64,000 bases of DNA from Allomuricauda sp. TY007 (GCF_010468565.1 NZ_WUEG01000006.1:167945-231944); one strand, 5' to 3'. Positions 53,010 to 62,428 are shown, counted from the stretch's first letter. Notes: generated from the sequence alone by a model not told the origin. Numbers and translations: made by a program.

Positions 53010-53162
53010 TGCAATTACGGATTAATTGCGTGCAAATATACCACTAATTTATTTGAATACCTCGATGTGCCGATATTACATTTTACCCTCTATTCGGAAT
53101 TTCATTTCAATTATTTAGAATCATTCTATATAATTTTTATCTTTAAGGCTCAAATCTTGAAT

Positions 53163-53513
53163 ATGTGCAACTATTTAAACATTATGGGGCGGTCTAAAAA
53201 TGGAGTGTTGACTTTCTGTAACCGCACCAAATTGTTCCAATTGATATACAACAACCTCTGTTTTGAACTGTATGAGTGGGAGCTGGAAGCCTTGAAAGAA
53301 TATATTGAGCAATTGGACATTCCTTATTGGGAAAAACATTTGAAGCATTGGAGCCAACAACGTAAAATCCCGATTTCGGTCGGAAAAAAGCATTTCATCA
53401 TTTTAGTAAACAAAGAAGAAGTAACCGAACTATTGAGCTTGCTCCGTTTTGAAAAACAAAAGGTAAAACTTCTATCCCATGAAGAAATCGACTATCAATT
53501 TATAGAAAACTAA
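53163..53513 (+). CDS. DUF6686 family protein
   Basis: A 116-aa protein. The core NGVLTFCNRTKLFQLIYNNLCFELYEWELEALKEYI, with the following DIPYWEKHLKH ... QRKIPISV and HFIILVNKEEVTELLSLL, matches the small DUF6686 family as I remember it. In the usual members two CxxC-like pairs flank the first strand. Here the second Cys of each pair is gone (MCNYLN, FCNRTK), leaving C2 and C19. The frame is open far upstream, but the ATG at 53163 gives the family's MC start. It ends two bases before the convergent membrane protein gene. Confidence 0.65.
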   Translation: MCNYLNIMGRSKNGVLTFCNRTKLFQLIYNNLCFELYEWELEALKEYIEQLDIPYWEKHLKHWSQQRKIPISVGKKHFIILVNKEEVTELLSLLRFEKQKVKLLSHEEIDYQFIEN

Positions 53514-53515
53514 TC

Positions 53516-54022
53516 TTATTGTACTTTCTGTGGTTTGTTAGGAAAAATACATTGCCAAAGTACCAAGCTAGCCGACCCCATATAGGTAATCGTCATTAAA
53601 ATTCCAGAAAACACCACTACATATCTAAACCAGCTTATTCCCGACCACATCAAATAAATCCCTCCAAAGGTCAGAATAATGGAAAGAAAAGGTTCCAAGG
53701 TCAAAAAGAGTTTTAGTTTTTTGGGGGCATTTGTAATCCAAACCAGTCCACCCAACAAGAAAAATATAAAAGAGATAGAGAGTACATGGGTGTGAACAAT
53801 GGTAAGCATCTCGCGCTCTCCCTTTTTAAATTTCATGACCTCGGCATCTTCATCATCTTCGTTGCCCATGTAGTTTTCCTCAATTCCTGCTGGTGTGGTC
53901 GATTCCGTTTGCTGTACAAAAAGTAAACCTGTAAAGTATCCCACGGAAAGAATCATAACAAAGACTGCTATAAAAAGCCTAATCTCCTTAGGAAGCGAGC
54001 CCAAAAACCCATTGTACACCAT
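53516..54022 (-). CDS. four-helix membrane protein of the porin/FMN cassette
   Basis: A 168-aa protein. Helix 1 (about 14-36) is followed by a periplasmic loop of about 35 residues rich in Asp and Glu (NYMGNEDDEDAEVM). Helices 2-4 (about 74-95, 105-127 and 130-155) are tightly spaced. A conserved-looking IVHTHVLSISF carries two histidines (77 and 79) at the start of helix 2, a possible heme or quinone site. It is the third gene of the cassette, joined to the FMN-binding gene by a TAATG overlap. I do not recognise a family; a membrane electron-transfer partner is inferred. Confidence 0.65.
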   Translation of the reverse strand: MVYNGFLGSLPKEIRLFIAVFVMILSVGYFTGLLFVQQTESTTPAGIEENYMGNEDDEDAEVMKFKKGEREMLTIVHTHVLSISFIFFLLGGLVWITNAPKKLKLFLTLEPFLSIILTFGGIYLMWSGISWFRYVVVFSGILMTITYMGSASLVLWQCIFPNKPQKVQ

Positions 54023-54552
54023 TAGAGCTTTCCTTTTTGCTGAAGAATTCCTATCGTAGCAAGCAAATTGTCCATGGATTTGGTCATGGAGTTTACAGAA
54101 ATCGTAGCTCCGGATATAACGTCAATATTTGTTTTTACACTAACATGGTCTCCTCCCGTTTTACCCAAAAACTGTTTTAGCCACCTTCTACTACCAATTT
54201 CACCACCATAGTCTTCTCTGTATACCAAAACCTTGGTATTTACAATCTTCACATCTTTATCAAACACCACCAAGTAATCAAACTTAGCTGTTTTACTTGG
54301 TGCTTGGTCCGTAAAAGCATATCCTATTGTAGCGGAGTCCTTTATAACCCGAAATAGGTTTTGACCAGATATTTTAATTGGAAGCTCTTCATTCAATCCT
54401 TCGGAAATTTGAACCGGTTCCATGGTAAAATCCGACAGCTCGAAAGTTTTTCCAACTTCTTTCATTACACGCTTACTCACCTCCTTGGGCAAAGCAAACC
54501 CAAAAATGAAGAATATTACCATCAATAGTGTGCCGGATTTAAACCATTTCAT
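54022..54552 (-). CDS. FMN-binding domain protein, covalent flavin type
   Basis: A 176-aa protein: a membrane anchor or signal segment at residues 6-20, then a domain of RnfG/NqrC type. The flavinylation motif D144-x2-S147-G-A-T150 fits the ApbE recognition consensus Dxx(S/T)GA(S/T), so FMN is expected to be linked by a phosphodiester to T150. It lies outside the cytoplasm. The neighbour genes are an outer-membrane porin and a four-helix membrane protein. No apbE is present in the window. The partner and the electron acceptor are unknown. Confidence 0.82.
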   Translation of the reverse strand: MKWFKSGTLLMVIFFIFGFALPKEVSKRVMKEVGKTFELSDFTMEPVQISEGLNEELPIKISGQNLFRVIKDSATIGYAFTDQAPSKTAKFDYLVVFDKDVKIVNTKVLVYREDYGGEIGSRRWLKQFLGKTGGDHVSVKTNIDVISGATISVNSMTKSMDNLLATIGILQQKGKL

Positions 54553-54625
54553 ATTTCAAATATATCAATTTAGACTAAATAGTAATTAATGCTAGGATGA
54601 ATTCTATCTTTGTCACATGCTGATG

Positions 54626-55804
54626 TTAGAACCAAACACCGATTCCAAAGTTTAGTCTGTCCGTGACATCACTGTCATCATCGGCATTGCTCCTAAATTG
54701 ATAATCGCCTTTTACAACAACACCTGGTGCTATATGATAGGTTAGGCCCGTAGTAACATCTGTACGGTCATAAGCCTCATTTTTGGTTAAGTTGCCTGCT
54801 ACATCCGCATGGGTATTGTATGTTTCATATCGTGCAAAGGCAAAAAGCTTTTGTCTATTGCCCATAGGTAGAATATTATAGGCGCCTTCTAAATACCATC
54901 CTTGCAAAGCGCTTCCCAAATTACTGTTGGTAAGGGTATTGTACTCCTCTGTATCTGAAAGCGAAGCATGAATGAATTGCCCCCTTGCTGTAAATTTCTG
55001 GTAGGCGTACCTGGCATCCAATCCAAACATGGCGATTCCGATATCCGAACCATCAAATTCCTGTACATCATCGTCGGCCTGTGTACGGCCAAAATAAGTG
55101 GAAAAGCCCAATCTTAATCCAGGAATACCGTAGTAATCCAGTTTGGTTGATAGGTTCGGTGTATTTATGGTGGATTTTATCCCTTTTTGTCGTCCGCCCC
55201 TAAGTCCACTGGAGCCACCCAATTTGCCGTTTACACCACCTTCACCATCTGCTTCGGTGGATTTAAAACCGTTAAAAACATAAGCTTGGTAGCCTAGGGA
55301 TATGGCATTGAACCTACCTGTAACCCCAACTCCCAACTCTCTCCAAGTTGTAGGTACAATAACATTATCTATGGTTGGCCGTTCTGTTCCATTAAATGTG
55401 GTAGGCTCATGAAATTCATTAATGATTCCCATTGGAACCAACATTAAACCTCCACGGACATTAAAATTGGGGGCTGCATTGTAGTTTACAAAAGCCTGCT
55501 CAATATATACCTCCTCTACATGCTCAAATTCTACCTCCGTTACAAATTGGGTGCGATCATCGAACCTATATCCAAAAAGAAGTACCAAACGTTGTACATC
55601 CAATTCACCATTCTGTCCATTGGGCTGATTGTACAGCATTTCGCCATAAGCACCTACTGTTACGGCCGATGCATAGTTCCCCGACAACAAACGCTGGGCT
55701 GCATTGATTTGCTTTTGTGGGTCCAACTGAATGGAATCCGTTTTGGTCTGGGAAAATGCCAATGAAGACATTAAAGCGGCACAAAGAATGATCGTTTTTC
55801 TCAT
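54626..55804 (-). CDS. outer-membrane porin, phosphate-selective porin O/P type
   Basis: A 392-aa precursor: signal peptide (MRKTIILCAALMSSLAFSQ) and a beta-barrel of about 16 strands with alternating aromatic residues, ending in an F residue (FGIGVWF), the C-terminal signal for Bam insertion. The pattern YGEMLYNQPNGQNGELDVQRLVLLFGYRFDDRTQFVTEVEFEH is the OprP/O N-terminus of Bacteroidota. The barrel is long with a Gly-rich loop (around residues 184-205). It precedes the FMN-binding gene by 73 bases, so the three are a likely operon. The solute is not known. Confidence 0.8.
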   Translation of the reverse strand: MRKTIILCAALMSSLAFSQTKTDSIQLDPQKQINAAQRLLSGNYASAVTVGAYGEMLYNQPNGQNGELDVQRLVLLFGYRFDDRTQFVTEVEFEHVEEVYIEQAFVNYNAAPNFNVRGGLMLVPMGIINEFHEPTTFNGTERPTIDNVIVPTTWRELGVGVTGRFNAISLGYQAYVFNGFKSTEADGEGGVNGKLGGSSGLRGGRQKGIKSTINTPNLSTKLDYYGIPGLRLGFSTYFGRTQADDDVQEFDGSDIGIAMFGLDARYAYQKFTARGQFIHASLSDTEEYNTLTNSNLGSALQGWYLEGAYNILPMGNRQKLFAFARYETYNTHADVAGNLTKNEAYDRTDVTTGLTYHIAPGVVVKGDYQFRSNADDDSDVTDRLNFGIGVWF

Positions 55805-55925
55805 AATAGTTTGTTAAAATGCGCGGCAAATATATTTTTACCGTCCGCTCCAACCAAATTTATTTAGACTTAATTCAAATAAATTTCAGTTTTTAACAAA
55901 AAATCTGACTCCTGTTCAATAAAAA

Positions 55926-56789
55926 TTAATGATAGTTGGAAAAAAGCTCAGTTGCCTTATTGAATGCCGCTTCAAAAACCATCCAATTGACACCGGTATC
56001 GGCTTTGTTCGTAGTAAAATAGGAAAGCATTTTTTCGGTCGGCATGTTGCCTGTAAGCTCGTCCTTGGCCATGGGACACCCGCCAAATCCCTGTACGGCA
56101 CCATCAAAACGTCTGCAACCTGCTCTATAGGCAGCATCCACTTTTTCATACCATTTACTGGGGGTGGTATGCAAATGGGCGCCGAACTCAATCTCGGGAT
56201 ATTTTGGAATCAGGTTGGAGAACAGATAATCAATCACCTCTGGAGTAGAACTTCCGATGGTATCCGACAACGACAGGATTCTGGTTCCCATCTCAGCCAG
56301 TTTCTCCGTCCACTCCCCTACGATTTCCACATTCCAAGGGTCTCCGTACGGATTACCGAATCCCATGGAAATATAGGTCACAACTTCTTTATCGTGGGCA
56401 TTGGCCAAATCCAAGATTCCCTTTAGCGTTTCCACCGATTGGGTAATAGTCTTGTGCGTGTTCCGCATCTGAAAGTTTTCGGAAATGGAAAAAGGAAAGC
56501 CCAAGTAATCAATTGCTCCATATTTGCAGGCATCTTGCGCCCCACGTACATTGGCCACAATGGCCAAGAGCTTACTTCGGGTGCGCGACAGGTCCAATCG
56601 AGACAAGACTTCTGCCGTATCTTGCATTTGCGGTATGGCTTTGGGCGATACAAAACTGCCAAAGTCAATGGTATCAAAACCACAGCCCAACAAGGATTGG
56701 ATATACTTTGCCTTTTCATCCGTAGGAATAAAGGGTTTTATTCCCTGCATGGCGTCCCGCGGACATTCTATGAGTTTCACTTTTGACAT
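55926..56789 (-). CDS. hmgL: hydroxymethylglutaryl-CoA lyase
   Basis: Splits HMG-CoA into acetoacetate and acetyl-CoA in leucine degradation. The 287 aa form a DRE-TIM barrel: ECPRDAMQG (metal Asp), the substrate Arg, LSLSDTIGSSTPE, GAHLHTTP (two metal His) and the catalytic Cys loop FGGCPMAKDELTGNM. The ATG at 56789 is chosen; the frame extends to 56810, next to the LysE stop. It is downstream of the LysE and pyrD genes in one direction, possibly one transcript. The Bacteroidota-type form is smaller than the mitochondrial one. Confidence 0.92.
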   Translation of the reverse strand: MSKVKLIECPRDAMQGIKPFIPTDEKAKYIQSLLGCGFDTIDFGSFVSPKAIPQMQDTAEVLSRLDLSRTRSKLLAIVANVRGAQDACKYGAIDYLGFPFSISENFQMRNTHKTITQSVETLKGILDLANAHDKEVVTYISMGFGNPYGDPWNVEIVGEWTEKLAEMGTRILSLSDTIGSSTPEVIDYLFSNLIPKYPEIEFGAHLHTTPSKWYEKVDAAYRAGCRRFDGAVQGFGGCPMAKDELTGNMPTEKMLSYFTTNKADTGVNWMVFEAAFNKATELFSNYH

Positions 56790-56810
56790 AGGCTTCCGTA
56801 AAAATAGCAC

Positions 56811-57467
56811 TTATTTATCCGATAGAAATAGATAAATGGCAATCCCCACAAAAACAATAATCTGTACCCATTTTAAATATAAACCGGCCTTTTTATGACT
56901 CATCAAGGATTTAGATATATTACCCGCAAGTACAGCAATTGCCCCAAAAACAATGAGGGCAGAAAGCATGAAAAGTAACCCTAAAACGTAGAACTGTATG
57001 ACGATATTGAGTTCCGTGCTAAACAAAAACCCAGGAAAAAAAGCTAAAAAGAAGATGGTTACCTTGGGGTTGAGTACATTCATAGTAAAACCTTTCCAAA
57101 AAAGTTTTGAGGGTGCTTGAGTTGGTTTATCTCCGTTGTCCAAAAGAATGGAAGCATCACTTCGATACACTTGATAAGCCAAGTACAAAAGATATATGGC
57201 TCCAAACAATTTGATGGCAAAAAACAAGGTATCGCTACGCTTGATGATTTCCGATATACCAAAGGCCAACAAGGTCGTATGTACCAAACAACCAGAGACC
57301 AAGCCAAACACTGTGGCCAATCCCGATTTAGTGCCATTACTGATACTTTGGGTAAGCACAAAAATATTATCCGGTCCCGGTGATATGGCCAAAGCAAGCG
57401 ACGATACCAAAAACCCAATCAATATGGGATAATTGATGGTTTCCAGAAATAAAAACAAACTGTGCAT
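56811..57467 (-). CDS. LysE/RhtB family amino-acid exporter
   Basis: A 218-aa protein with six helices. The signature is the N-terminal SPGPDNIFVLTQSISNGTKSGLATVFG, with the Gly/Pro pattern of LysE/RhtB, and the central NPKVTIFFLAFFPGF. The substrate within the family (lysine, threonine, homoserine, leucine) cannot be told from sequence. It sits 6 bases after pyrD and 21 before hmgL, so the three are probably cotranscribed, without an obvious functional link. Confidence 0.88.
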   Translation of the reverse strand: MHSLFLFLETINYPILIGFLVSSLALAISPGPDNIFVLTQSISNGTKSGLATVFGLVSGCLVHTTLLAFGISEIIKRSDTLFFAIKLFGAIYLLYLAYQVYRSDASILLDNGDKPTQAPSKLFWKGFTMNVLNPKVTIFFLAFFPGFLFSTELNIVIQFYVLGLLFMLSALIVFGAIAVLAGNISKSLMSHKKAGLYLKWVQIIVFVGIAIYLFLSDK

Positions 57468-57473
57468 ATGCTC

Positions 57474-58514
57474 TTAGTCCATTTTTTTCAAAATGGCCTT
57501 GTTGATTTTCTTGATAAGCCCGGGGCCTTCATAAATAAAACCGGTGTACAATTGTACCAAATCCGCACCTGCTTCCAACTTTTCTAAAGCATCCTCTGCG
57601 GAATGAATACCACCTACCCCAATGATCGGAAATGCTTTTCTACTGTTTTCAGATAAAAACCGAATGACTTCGGTGCTTCGCTTCGTTAAAGGTTTTCCAC
57701 TAAGGCCGCCTTTTTCTTCGGACAAGGTCAAATGTGATTTTAAACCTTTTCTTTCGATGGTGGTATTGGTTGCGATTACCCCATCAATTTTAGTATCGGC
57801 AACAATTTCGATGATATCCAACAATTGATCATCCGTTAAATCCGGGGCTATTTTCAATAAAATCGGCTTCTCTTTCTGCGCACTGCTTTTGGCCAATTTT
57901 TTATTCTGACTTTTTAGCTTTTTCAACAACTTGGTCAGCGGTTCCCTATCCTGAAGCTCTCGAAGTCCCGGGGTATTGGGCGAACTCACATTGACCACAA
58001 AATAATCCACATGCTCAAAAAGTGCCTCAAAACAAATCAGGTAATCCTTGATGGCCGCCTCGTTGGGCGTTACTTTGTTCTTTCCAATATTCCCGCCGAC
58101 AATTACTCGATGTTTTTTCTTCAACTGTTCCACCGCCTCAAAAACCCCCTTGTTGTTGAAGCCCATTCGGTTGATAATGGCTTTATCATCTTTTAAACGG
58201 AACAGTCGTTTTTTGGGGTTCCCCGGTTGGGGCTTGGGTGTTACCGTACCTATTTCCACAAAACCGAACCCAAAATCGGAAAATTCGTTATATAGTTTGG
58301 CATCTTTATCAAAACCAGCGGCTAGCCCTACGGGATTTTTGAACTTCACACCAAAAACCTCACGCTCCAATTTGGGGTCGTTCACTACAAATATGCTTCT
58401 AAAAAGACCACTCAAACCCAATCTTGAAAACAACTTAATGGCCCAAAAAGAAAAGTGGTGCACGGCTTCGGGGTCAAACAGAAAAAGTACCGGGCGAATA
58501 AGGATTTTGTACAT
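57474..58514 (-). CDS. pyrD: dihydroorotate dehydrogenase, quinone-dependent (class 2)
   Basis: Fourth step of pyrimidine synthesis, passing electrons to the quinone pool at the inner membrane. The 346 aa start with the N-terminal membrane-contacting helices ([21 protein letters not shown]) that define class 2. They include [54 protein letters not shown] with the catalytic Ser, ATNTTIER and [17 protein letters not shown]. The family and subclass are safe. It heads the pyrD-lysE-hmgL group. Confidence 0.96.
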   Translation of the reverse strand: MYKILIRPVLFLFDPEAVHHFSFWAIKLFSRLGLSGLFRSIFVVNDPKLEREVFGVKFKNPVGLAAGFDKDAKLYNEFSDFGFGFVEIGTVTPKPQPGNPKKRLFRLKDDKAIINRMGFNNKGVFEAVEQLKKKHRVIVGGNIGKNKVTPNEAAIKDYLICFEALFEHVDYFVVNVSSPNTPGLRELQDREPLTKLLKKLKSQNKKLAKSSAQKEKPILLKIAPDLTDDQLLDIIEIVADTKIDGVIATNTTIERKGLKSHLTLSEEKGGLSGKPLTKRSTEVIRFLSENSRKAFPIIGVGGIHSAEDALEKLEAGADLVQLYTGFIYEGPGLIKKINKAILKKMD

Positions 58515-58570
58515 TCAGAATGGATTTTGGACAAAAATAAAAACTCTTAAAACAGTTCTTGATATTTTGG

Positions 58571-58990
58571 TCAATTTTCGTCAACCGACCTATTAATGTG
58601 GATAGGGCGCAAGGTCAACCTTCGGCATAATTTCAGATACCTTTCGTATTGGGTTTCGTTGAAACTGGTCAGCAACCTTTTATCCATCATACGGACATTC
58701 TTGGCCATGCTATCTATATAAGATTGATATTTTTTTGAAACCTCCATCAATACTTCGGGCGAGCTTTCTTCGTTCTGTTTCATCAGGTACTTTGCCCTCT
58801 CCTTAAAAATATCGTTTCGGATTTTTAGTTCGGCTGTCCAATTCTTCAGGTTTTTTTGCTGTTCTTCCGTCAACTCAAAAACTTTGACAATGGTCTCATT
58901 ATCGCGTCCGCCCACGCCTAAAATACAATCCAATTGAGCTTGCCCATAAAACCCACAAATCAAAAAAAGAAAAAATACTAGCGCTTTCAA
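58571..58990 (-). CDS. small secreted helical protein, function unknown
   Basis: A 139-aa precursor with a signal peptide (MKALVFFLFLICGFYGQAQ). The mature part is helical: ELTEEQQKNLKNWTAELKIRNDIFKERAKYLMKQ, then KYQSYIDSMAKNVRMMDKRLLTSFNETQYERYLKLCRR. The spacing of aromatic and charged residues resembles periplasmic Spy/CpxP-type helical proteins (LTxxQ-like ELTEEQ, then NETQYERYL), but no exact LTxxQ pair is present. It is separated by 57 bp from pyrD and divergent from pepT. The role is a guess. Confidence 0.6.
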   Translation of the reverse strand: MKALVFFLFLICGFYGQAQLDCILGVGGRDNETIVKVFELTEEQQKNLKNWTAELKIRNDIFKERAKYLMKQNEESSPEVLMEVSKKYQSYIDSMAKNVRMMDKRLLTSFNETQYERYLKLCRRLTLRPIHINRSVDEN

Positions 58991-59094
58991 TTAAGGTTGC
59001 TGTTAATGGTTTTTCGAAAGATAGGTATTAATGTCCTTGATTTACAAAATTACGTTTGAATAACCATTATTTTTGATGAAACTCAACACCGACC

Positions 59095-60324
59095 ATGGAA
59101 AAATTATTACCCAGATTTTTAGAGTATGTGACCACGGATACGCAAAGCGACCCTTACTCCAAAACCACACCTAGCACGGAAAAACAGTGGGACCTTGCCA
59201 AGAAATTGGTGATGGAGCTCCATCAAATTGGAATGCAAGAAGTATCCATAGACGAGAATGCCTACATTATGGCCACTTTGCCCAGCAATATGGATAAAAA
59301 AGTGCCCACCATTGGTTTTGTTTCCCATTTTGATACTTCCCCTGATTTTTCGGGCAAAAATGTAAAGCCCCAGATCATTGAAAATTATAATGGCAAGGAT
59401 ATCGTACTCAACAAACTGAAAAACATTGTACTGTCTCCCGATTATTTTGACGATTTAAAAGCCTACGAAGGCCAAACCTTGATTACTACAGACGGAACCA
59501 CACTATTGGGCGCTGATGATAAAGCAGGTATTGCTGAAATCATCACGGCAATGGAATATCTTATCAACCACCCAGAGATCAAGCATGGAAAAATCCGTAT
59601 TGCCTTTACCCCAGATGAAGAGATAGGCCGCGGAGCGCACAAATTTGATGTAAAAAAGTTCGGGGCGGAATGGGCCTATACCATGGATGGCAGCCAAGTG
59701 GGCGAATTGGAATATGAAAACTTTAATGCAGCCAAGGCCAAAATAACCATTACGGGAAAAAGCGTGCACCCCGGCTACGCGAAAAATAAAATGGTGAACG
59801 CCATTGGCATTGCCAACGATTATCTAACCCATCTTCCTCCAAGCGAAGTTCCAGAACACACCACGGGGCGGGAAGGTTTTTTCCATGTACACAACATCAA
59901 GGGCGAAATTGAAAAAGCGAAGATAGAGCTCATTATCCGTGACCACGATGCGGTGCATTTTCAGGCTAGGAAAGACCTATTGAACGACATCAAAGAAAAA
60001 CTCAACAAAAAATACGGGGAGTTTGTCAGCCTTACCGTTGAGGACCAGTACAAAAACATGAGGGAAAAGGTAGAACCCATGTACCACATTGTAGAGATTG
60101 CCGAAGAGGCGATGAAATCGCTTCAAATTGAGCCTATCATAAAACCCATTCGGGGTGGAACGGATGGTTCGCAACTGAGCTTTATGGGCCTGCCCTGCCC
60201 TAATATATTTGCGGGCGGGCATAATTTTCATGGTAAATACGAGTACATTCCTTTGGAAAGTATGCAAAAAGCCGTTATGGTTATCGTGAAAATTTGCGAA
60301 CTTACAGCTGTACAAATCAAGTGA
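59095..60324 (+). CDS. pepT: peptidase T (tripeptide aminopeptidase)
   Basis: Zinc-dependent M20B peptidase that removes the N-terminal residue from tripeptides. The 409 aa show [10 protein letters not shown] (first metal His and Asp), [11 protein letters not shown] (bridging Asp), [11 protein letters not shown] (catalytic Glu and metal Glu), [14 protein letters not shown], and the late [27 protein letters not shown] with the last metal His. The length is normal. The stop overlaps the next gene by four bases. Confidence 0.95.
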   Translation: MEKLLPRFLEYVTTDTQSDPYSKTTPSTEKQWDLAKKLVMELHQIGMQEVSIDENAYIMATLPSNMDKKVPTIGFVSHFDTSPDFSGKNVKPQIIENYNGKDIVLNKLKNIVLSPDYFDDLKAYEGQTLITTDGTTLLGADDKAGIAEIITAMEYLINHPEIKHGKIRIAFTPDEEIGRGAHKFDVKKFGAEWAYTMDGSQVGELEYENFNAAKAKITITGKSVHPGYAKNKMVNAIGIANDYLTHLPPSEVPEHTTGREGFFHVHNIKGEIEKAKIELIIRDHDAVHFQARKDLLNDIKEKLNKKYGEFVSLTVEDQYKNMREKVEPMYHIVEIAEEAMKSLQIEPIIKPIRGGTDGSQLSFMGLPCPNIFAGGHNFHGKYEYIPLESMQKAVMVIVKICELTAVQIK

Positions 60325-60917
60325 TTGTGGACAAATCCGAAAAAATAGAAAGCTATTACGAAAAGGAACACACTTTTAGAAAGGGAATTGCTTTGCTAAG
60401 GGAAATTGCCTTAAAAACAGATGCCATAGAGGATTTTAAATGGCGTATTCCTGTGTACACCTTAAATGGAAAAAATGTTTTTGGTATTTGTAAGTTCAAA
60501 AGCCATTTTGGGGTATGGTTTTTTAACGGTGTGTTTTTAAAAGACCCAAAGAAGGTATTGGAAAATGCTCAAGAAGGCAAAACCAAGGGCATGCGACACT
60601 GGAAGTTCCAACGTTTGGATGAAGTGGACGAAAAGGTGGTGTTGGCCTATATGGTAGAAGCTTTGGAGAATCAGAAAAAGGGGCTGGAAGTGAAAGCTGA
60701 AAGAACATCAAAAGTGGTTATTCCCGAGCTGCTGCAATCCGAATTGACCAAAAATGCTACATTAAAGGACGCTTTTGAAAAGTTTACGCCCTACAAACAA
60801 AAAGAGTTCTGCGAATACGTTGCCGAAGCCAAACAAGAGAAAACCAAATTGCGAAGGTTGGAAAAAATCCTACCCATGATCAACGATGGTATTGGGTTGA
60901 ATGATGCTTATAGATAA
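60321..60917 (+). CDS. DUF1801/YdeI-like protein
   Basis: A 198-aa protein. The N-terminal DUF1801-type domain has [63 protein letters not shown]. The C-terminal YdeI segment (about 130-198) has [40 protein letters not shown]. The start is taken as the GTG at 60321 that overlaps the pepT stop (GTGA); a TTG at 60294 is also in frame. Both domains are common in Bacteroidota and lack a defined function. A link to pepT is not obvious. Confidence 0.82.
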   Translation: MIVDKSEKIESYYEKEHTFRKGIALLREIALKTDAIEDFKWRIPVYTLNGKNVFGICKFKSHFGVWFFNGVFLKDPKKVLENAQEGKTKGMRHWKFQRLDEVDEKVVLAYMVEALENQKKGLEVKAERTSKVVIPELLQSELTKNATLKDAFEKFTPYKQKEFCEYVAEAKQEKTKLRRLEKILPMINDGIGLNDAYR

Positions 60918-60928
60918 CCGTTTATCGA

Positions 60929-61135
60929 ATGTTCGATATGATATATCCACTTATTCTATTTCACTTATTTCTTTTTCAATTTCGAAACCTGGAGTTTGAT
61001 AATGACATAAATAATCCTGAACTATGTAAAAAGCTTCAAAAAATGGCAATTGCTGACCAAAAAACCCTCAGACTTTCAGAATTAAAGCTTGGTACATCAA
61101 TAATGATAAATAAACTTAAAAATTTTGATATTTAG
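60929..61135 (+). pseudogene. possible DUF6624 remnant (68 aa)
   Basis: A 68-aa frame with a hydrophobic N-terminus (MFDMIYPLILFHLFLFQF) followed by NNPELCKKLQKMAIADQKTLR. This resembles the NPELAKEL-x-KM-x-x-DQK start of DUF6624 proteins as I recall them. The rest of that domain (usually more than 100 residues) is absent. It may be the N-terminal scrap of a decayed gene, or a short protein that resembles it by chance. It starts 11 bases after the DUF1801 gene. Confidence 0.3.
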
Positions 61136-61157
61136 TCTTCTCAAAAACCATCAATCA

Positions 61158-62207
61158 ATGAAATCGAATTTACTATTCCCTTTACTTCTTTTTATGCTGC
61201 TTTCGTGTCAAAGCAAAAAAGAGGAGTTTGTTTGTACACCTTGTGACCTATCTTGTGACGAATTGACTTTTTCGGAACCCGGAACCTGCCCACACTGTAA
61301 CATGGAACTCATCAAAAAAAGTGAATTGGCCCCAGAAAGAAAGGCAAGGGTAAACGTATTAAATATTCAAAAGGGCTCGGGTAAGTTTATCATTGAGGGC
61401 GGATTTAAAAAAGAGAAAACAATAGCAGTCCATTACTATAAACCAACCCATTTTGCAACTAGTTCAAACATGATTATGGTAATTCCCGGAGCTGGCAGAA
61501 ATGGAGATGATTATCGAGATGCTTGGATCGAGAAAGCCGAACAATACAATTTGCTTGTACTCTCCCCTGAATATTCAGAGGAGTATTACCCTGAATTCTG
61601 GAGTTACAATTTGGCGGGAATGATCACCGATGTAAAAATCAACCAAGAACGGACCGCTATGATTGGATTTAGTGTAAATCACAACCATGAGCAGTGGATC
61701 TACAACGATTTTGACCGAATTTTTGATTTGGTCAAAGAAAAGCTCCATTTAGATACAGACACCTATGATATGTTTGGACATTCGGCAGGAGGACAAATAT
61801 TACATAGGCTTGCAATTTTTAAACCCGAGAATAAGGCAAATAGGATTTTGGCATCAAACTCTGGTTGGTACACGGTTCCGACGGATAGGGTTGAATTCCC
61901 GTATGGGCTTAAAAATGGTGTTACATCGGCCATTGACACAGATTTCAGTTCCAATCTGATACTTTTTTTGGGAGAAAAGGATGATGCCAACGAAACTAGG
62001 GGAGACTTAAGACATACCCCCGAAATGGACCAACAAGGTTTGTTCAGATTTGAGCGCGGAAAATATTTTTATACCACATCCAAAGAGATTGCCACACAAC
62101 TGGGAAAGGAGTTTGGTTGGAAAATAGAGGTAGTCCCGAATGTAGGACACGATTATAAAAAGATGAGTTCTGCTGCGGCCGATTTTCTATATAAAACTGA
62201 AAAATGA
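61158..62207 (+). CDS. lipoprotein with heavy-metal-binding-type Cys module and alpha/beta hydrolase domain
   Basis: A 349-aa lipoprotein (lipidated Cys17 in LLLFMLLSC; ATG at 61158). Right after the anchor comes a short Cys module, C26-x2-C29-x3-C33-x10-C44-x2-C47, with the PGTCPHCNMELI ending of heavy-metal-binding domains (the YHS/HMBD relatives read CPMHP...GKCPKCGM). The remaining 290 residues are an alpha/beta hydrolase: MIMVIPGAGRNGDDYRD, the nucleophile elbow GHSAGG (about 209), an Asp near FLGEKDDANETRGD, and GHDYKKM with the likely catalytic His. A metal-sensing or metal-dependent surface esterase is inferred. Confidence 0.7.
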   Translation: MKSNLLFPLLLFMLLSCQSKKEEFVCTPCDLSCDELTFSEPGTCPHCNMELIKKSELAPERKARVNVLNIQKGSGKFIIEGGFKKEKTIAVHYYKPTHFATSSNMIMVIPGAGRNGDDYRDAWIEKAEQYNLLVLSPEYSEEYYPEFWSYNLAGMITDVKINQERTAMIGFSVNHNHEQWIYNDFDRIFDLVKEKLHLDTDTYDMFGHSAGGQILHRLAIFKPENKANRILASNSGWYTVPTDRVEFPYGLKNGVTSAIDTDFSSNLILFLGEKDDANETRGDLRHTPEMDQQGLFRFERGKYFYTTSKEIATQLGKEFGWKIEVVPNVGHDYKKMSSAAADFLYKTEK

Positions 62208-62400
62208 AAGTGCATAATAACCCTTGCGAGAAGAATCCAAAATTTAGCTAGCTACGGTTATAATTCTATCAGCCCCCACGAAAACATTCATTGAACACTA
62301 CTGGATTTTACCAAGAAAAGAACTAACTTAACTCCTTATTGTGAACTGTGAATAATGGTAGGCTTCATTCTTGACGCAGTAGTAATCCATTTTTTTGTCT

Positions 62401-62428
62401 TAGTTTTGCTTATGTGACGGTTATGTGA
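62401..62428 (+). promoter_or_regulatory. promoter with tandem TTATGTGA repeats before the AlbA_2 gene
   Basis: TAGTTTTG at 62401-62408 is an exact -7 element. Two direct repeats TTATGTGA (62410-62417 and 62421-62428), 11 bp apart, cover the expected transcription start. A third TATGTGA overlaps the gene's start codon (62486-62492). No -33 element is obvious. An operator for autoregulation is inferred. Confidence 0.45.

Noticed and set aside
52995..53162. 56-residue N-terminal extension of the DUF6686 protein
   Set aside because: The extension overlaps the guaB start region, is AT-rich and hydrophobic without signal-peptide logic, and the family starts with MC at 53163.
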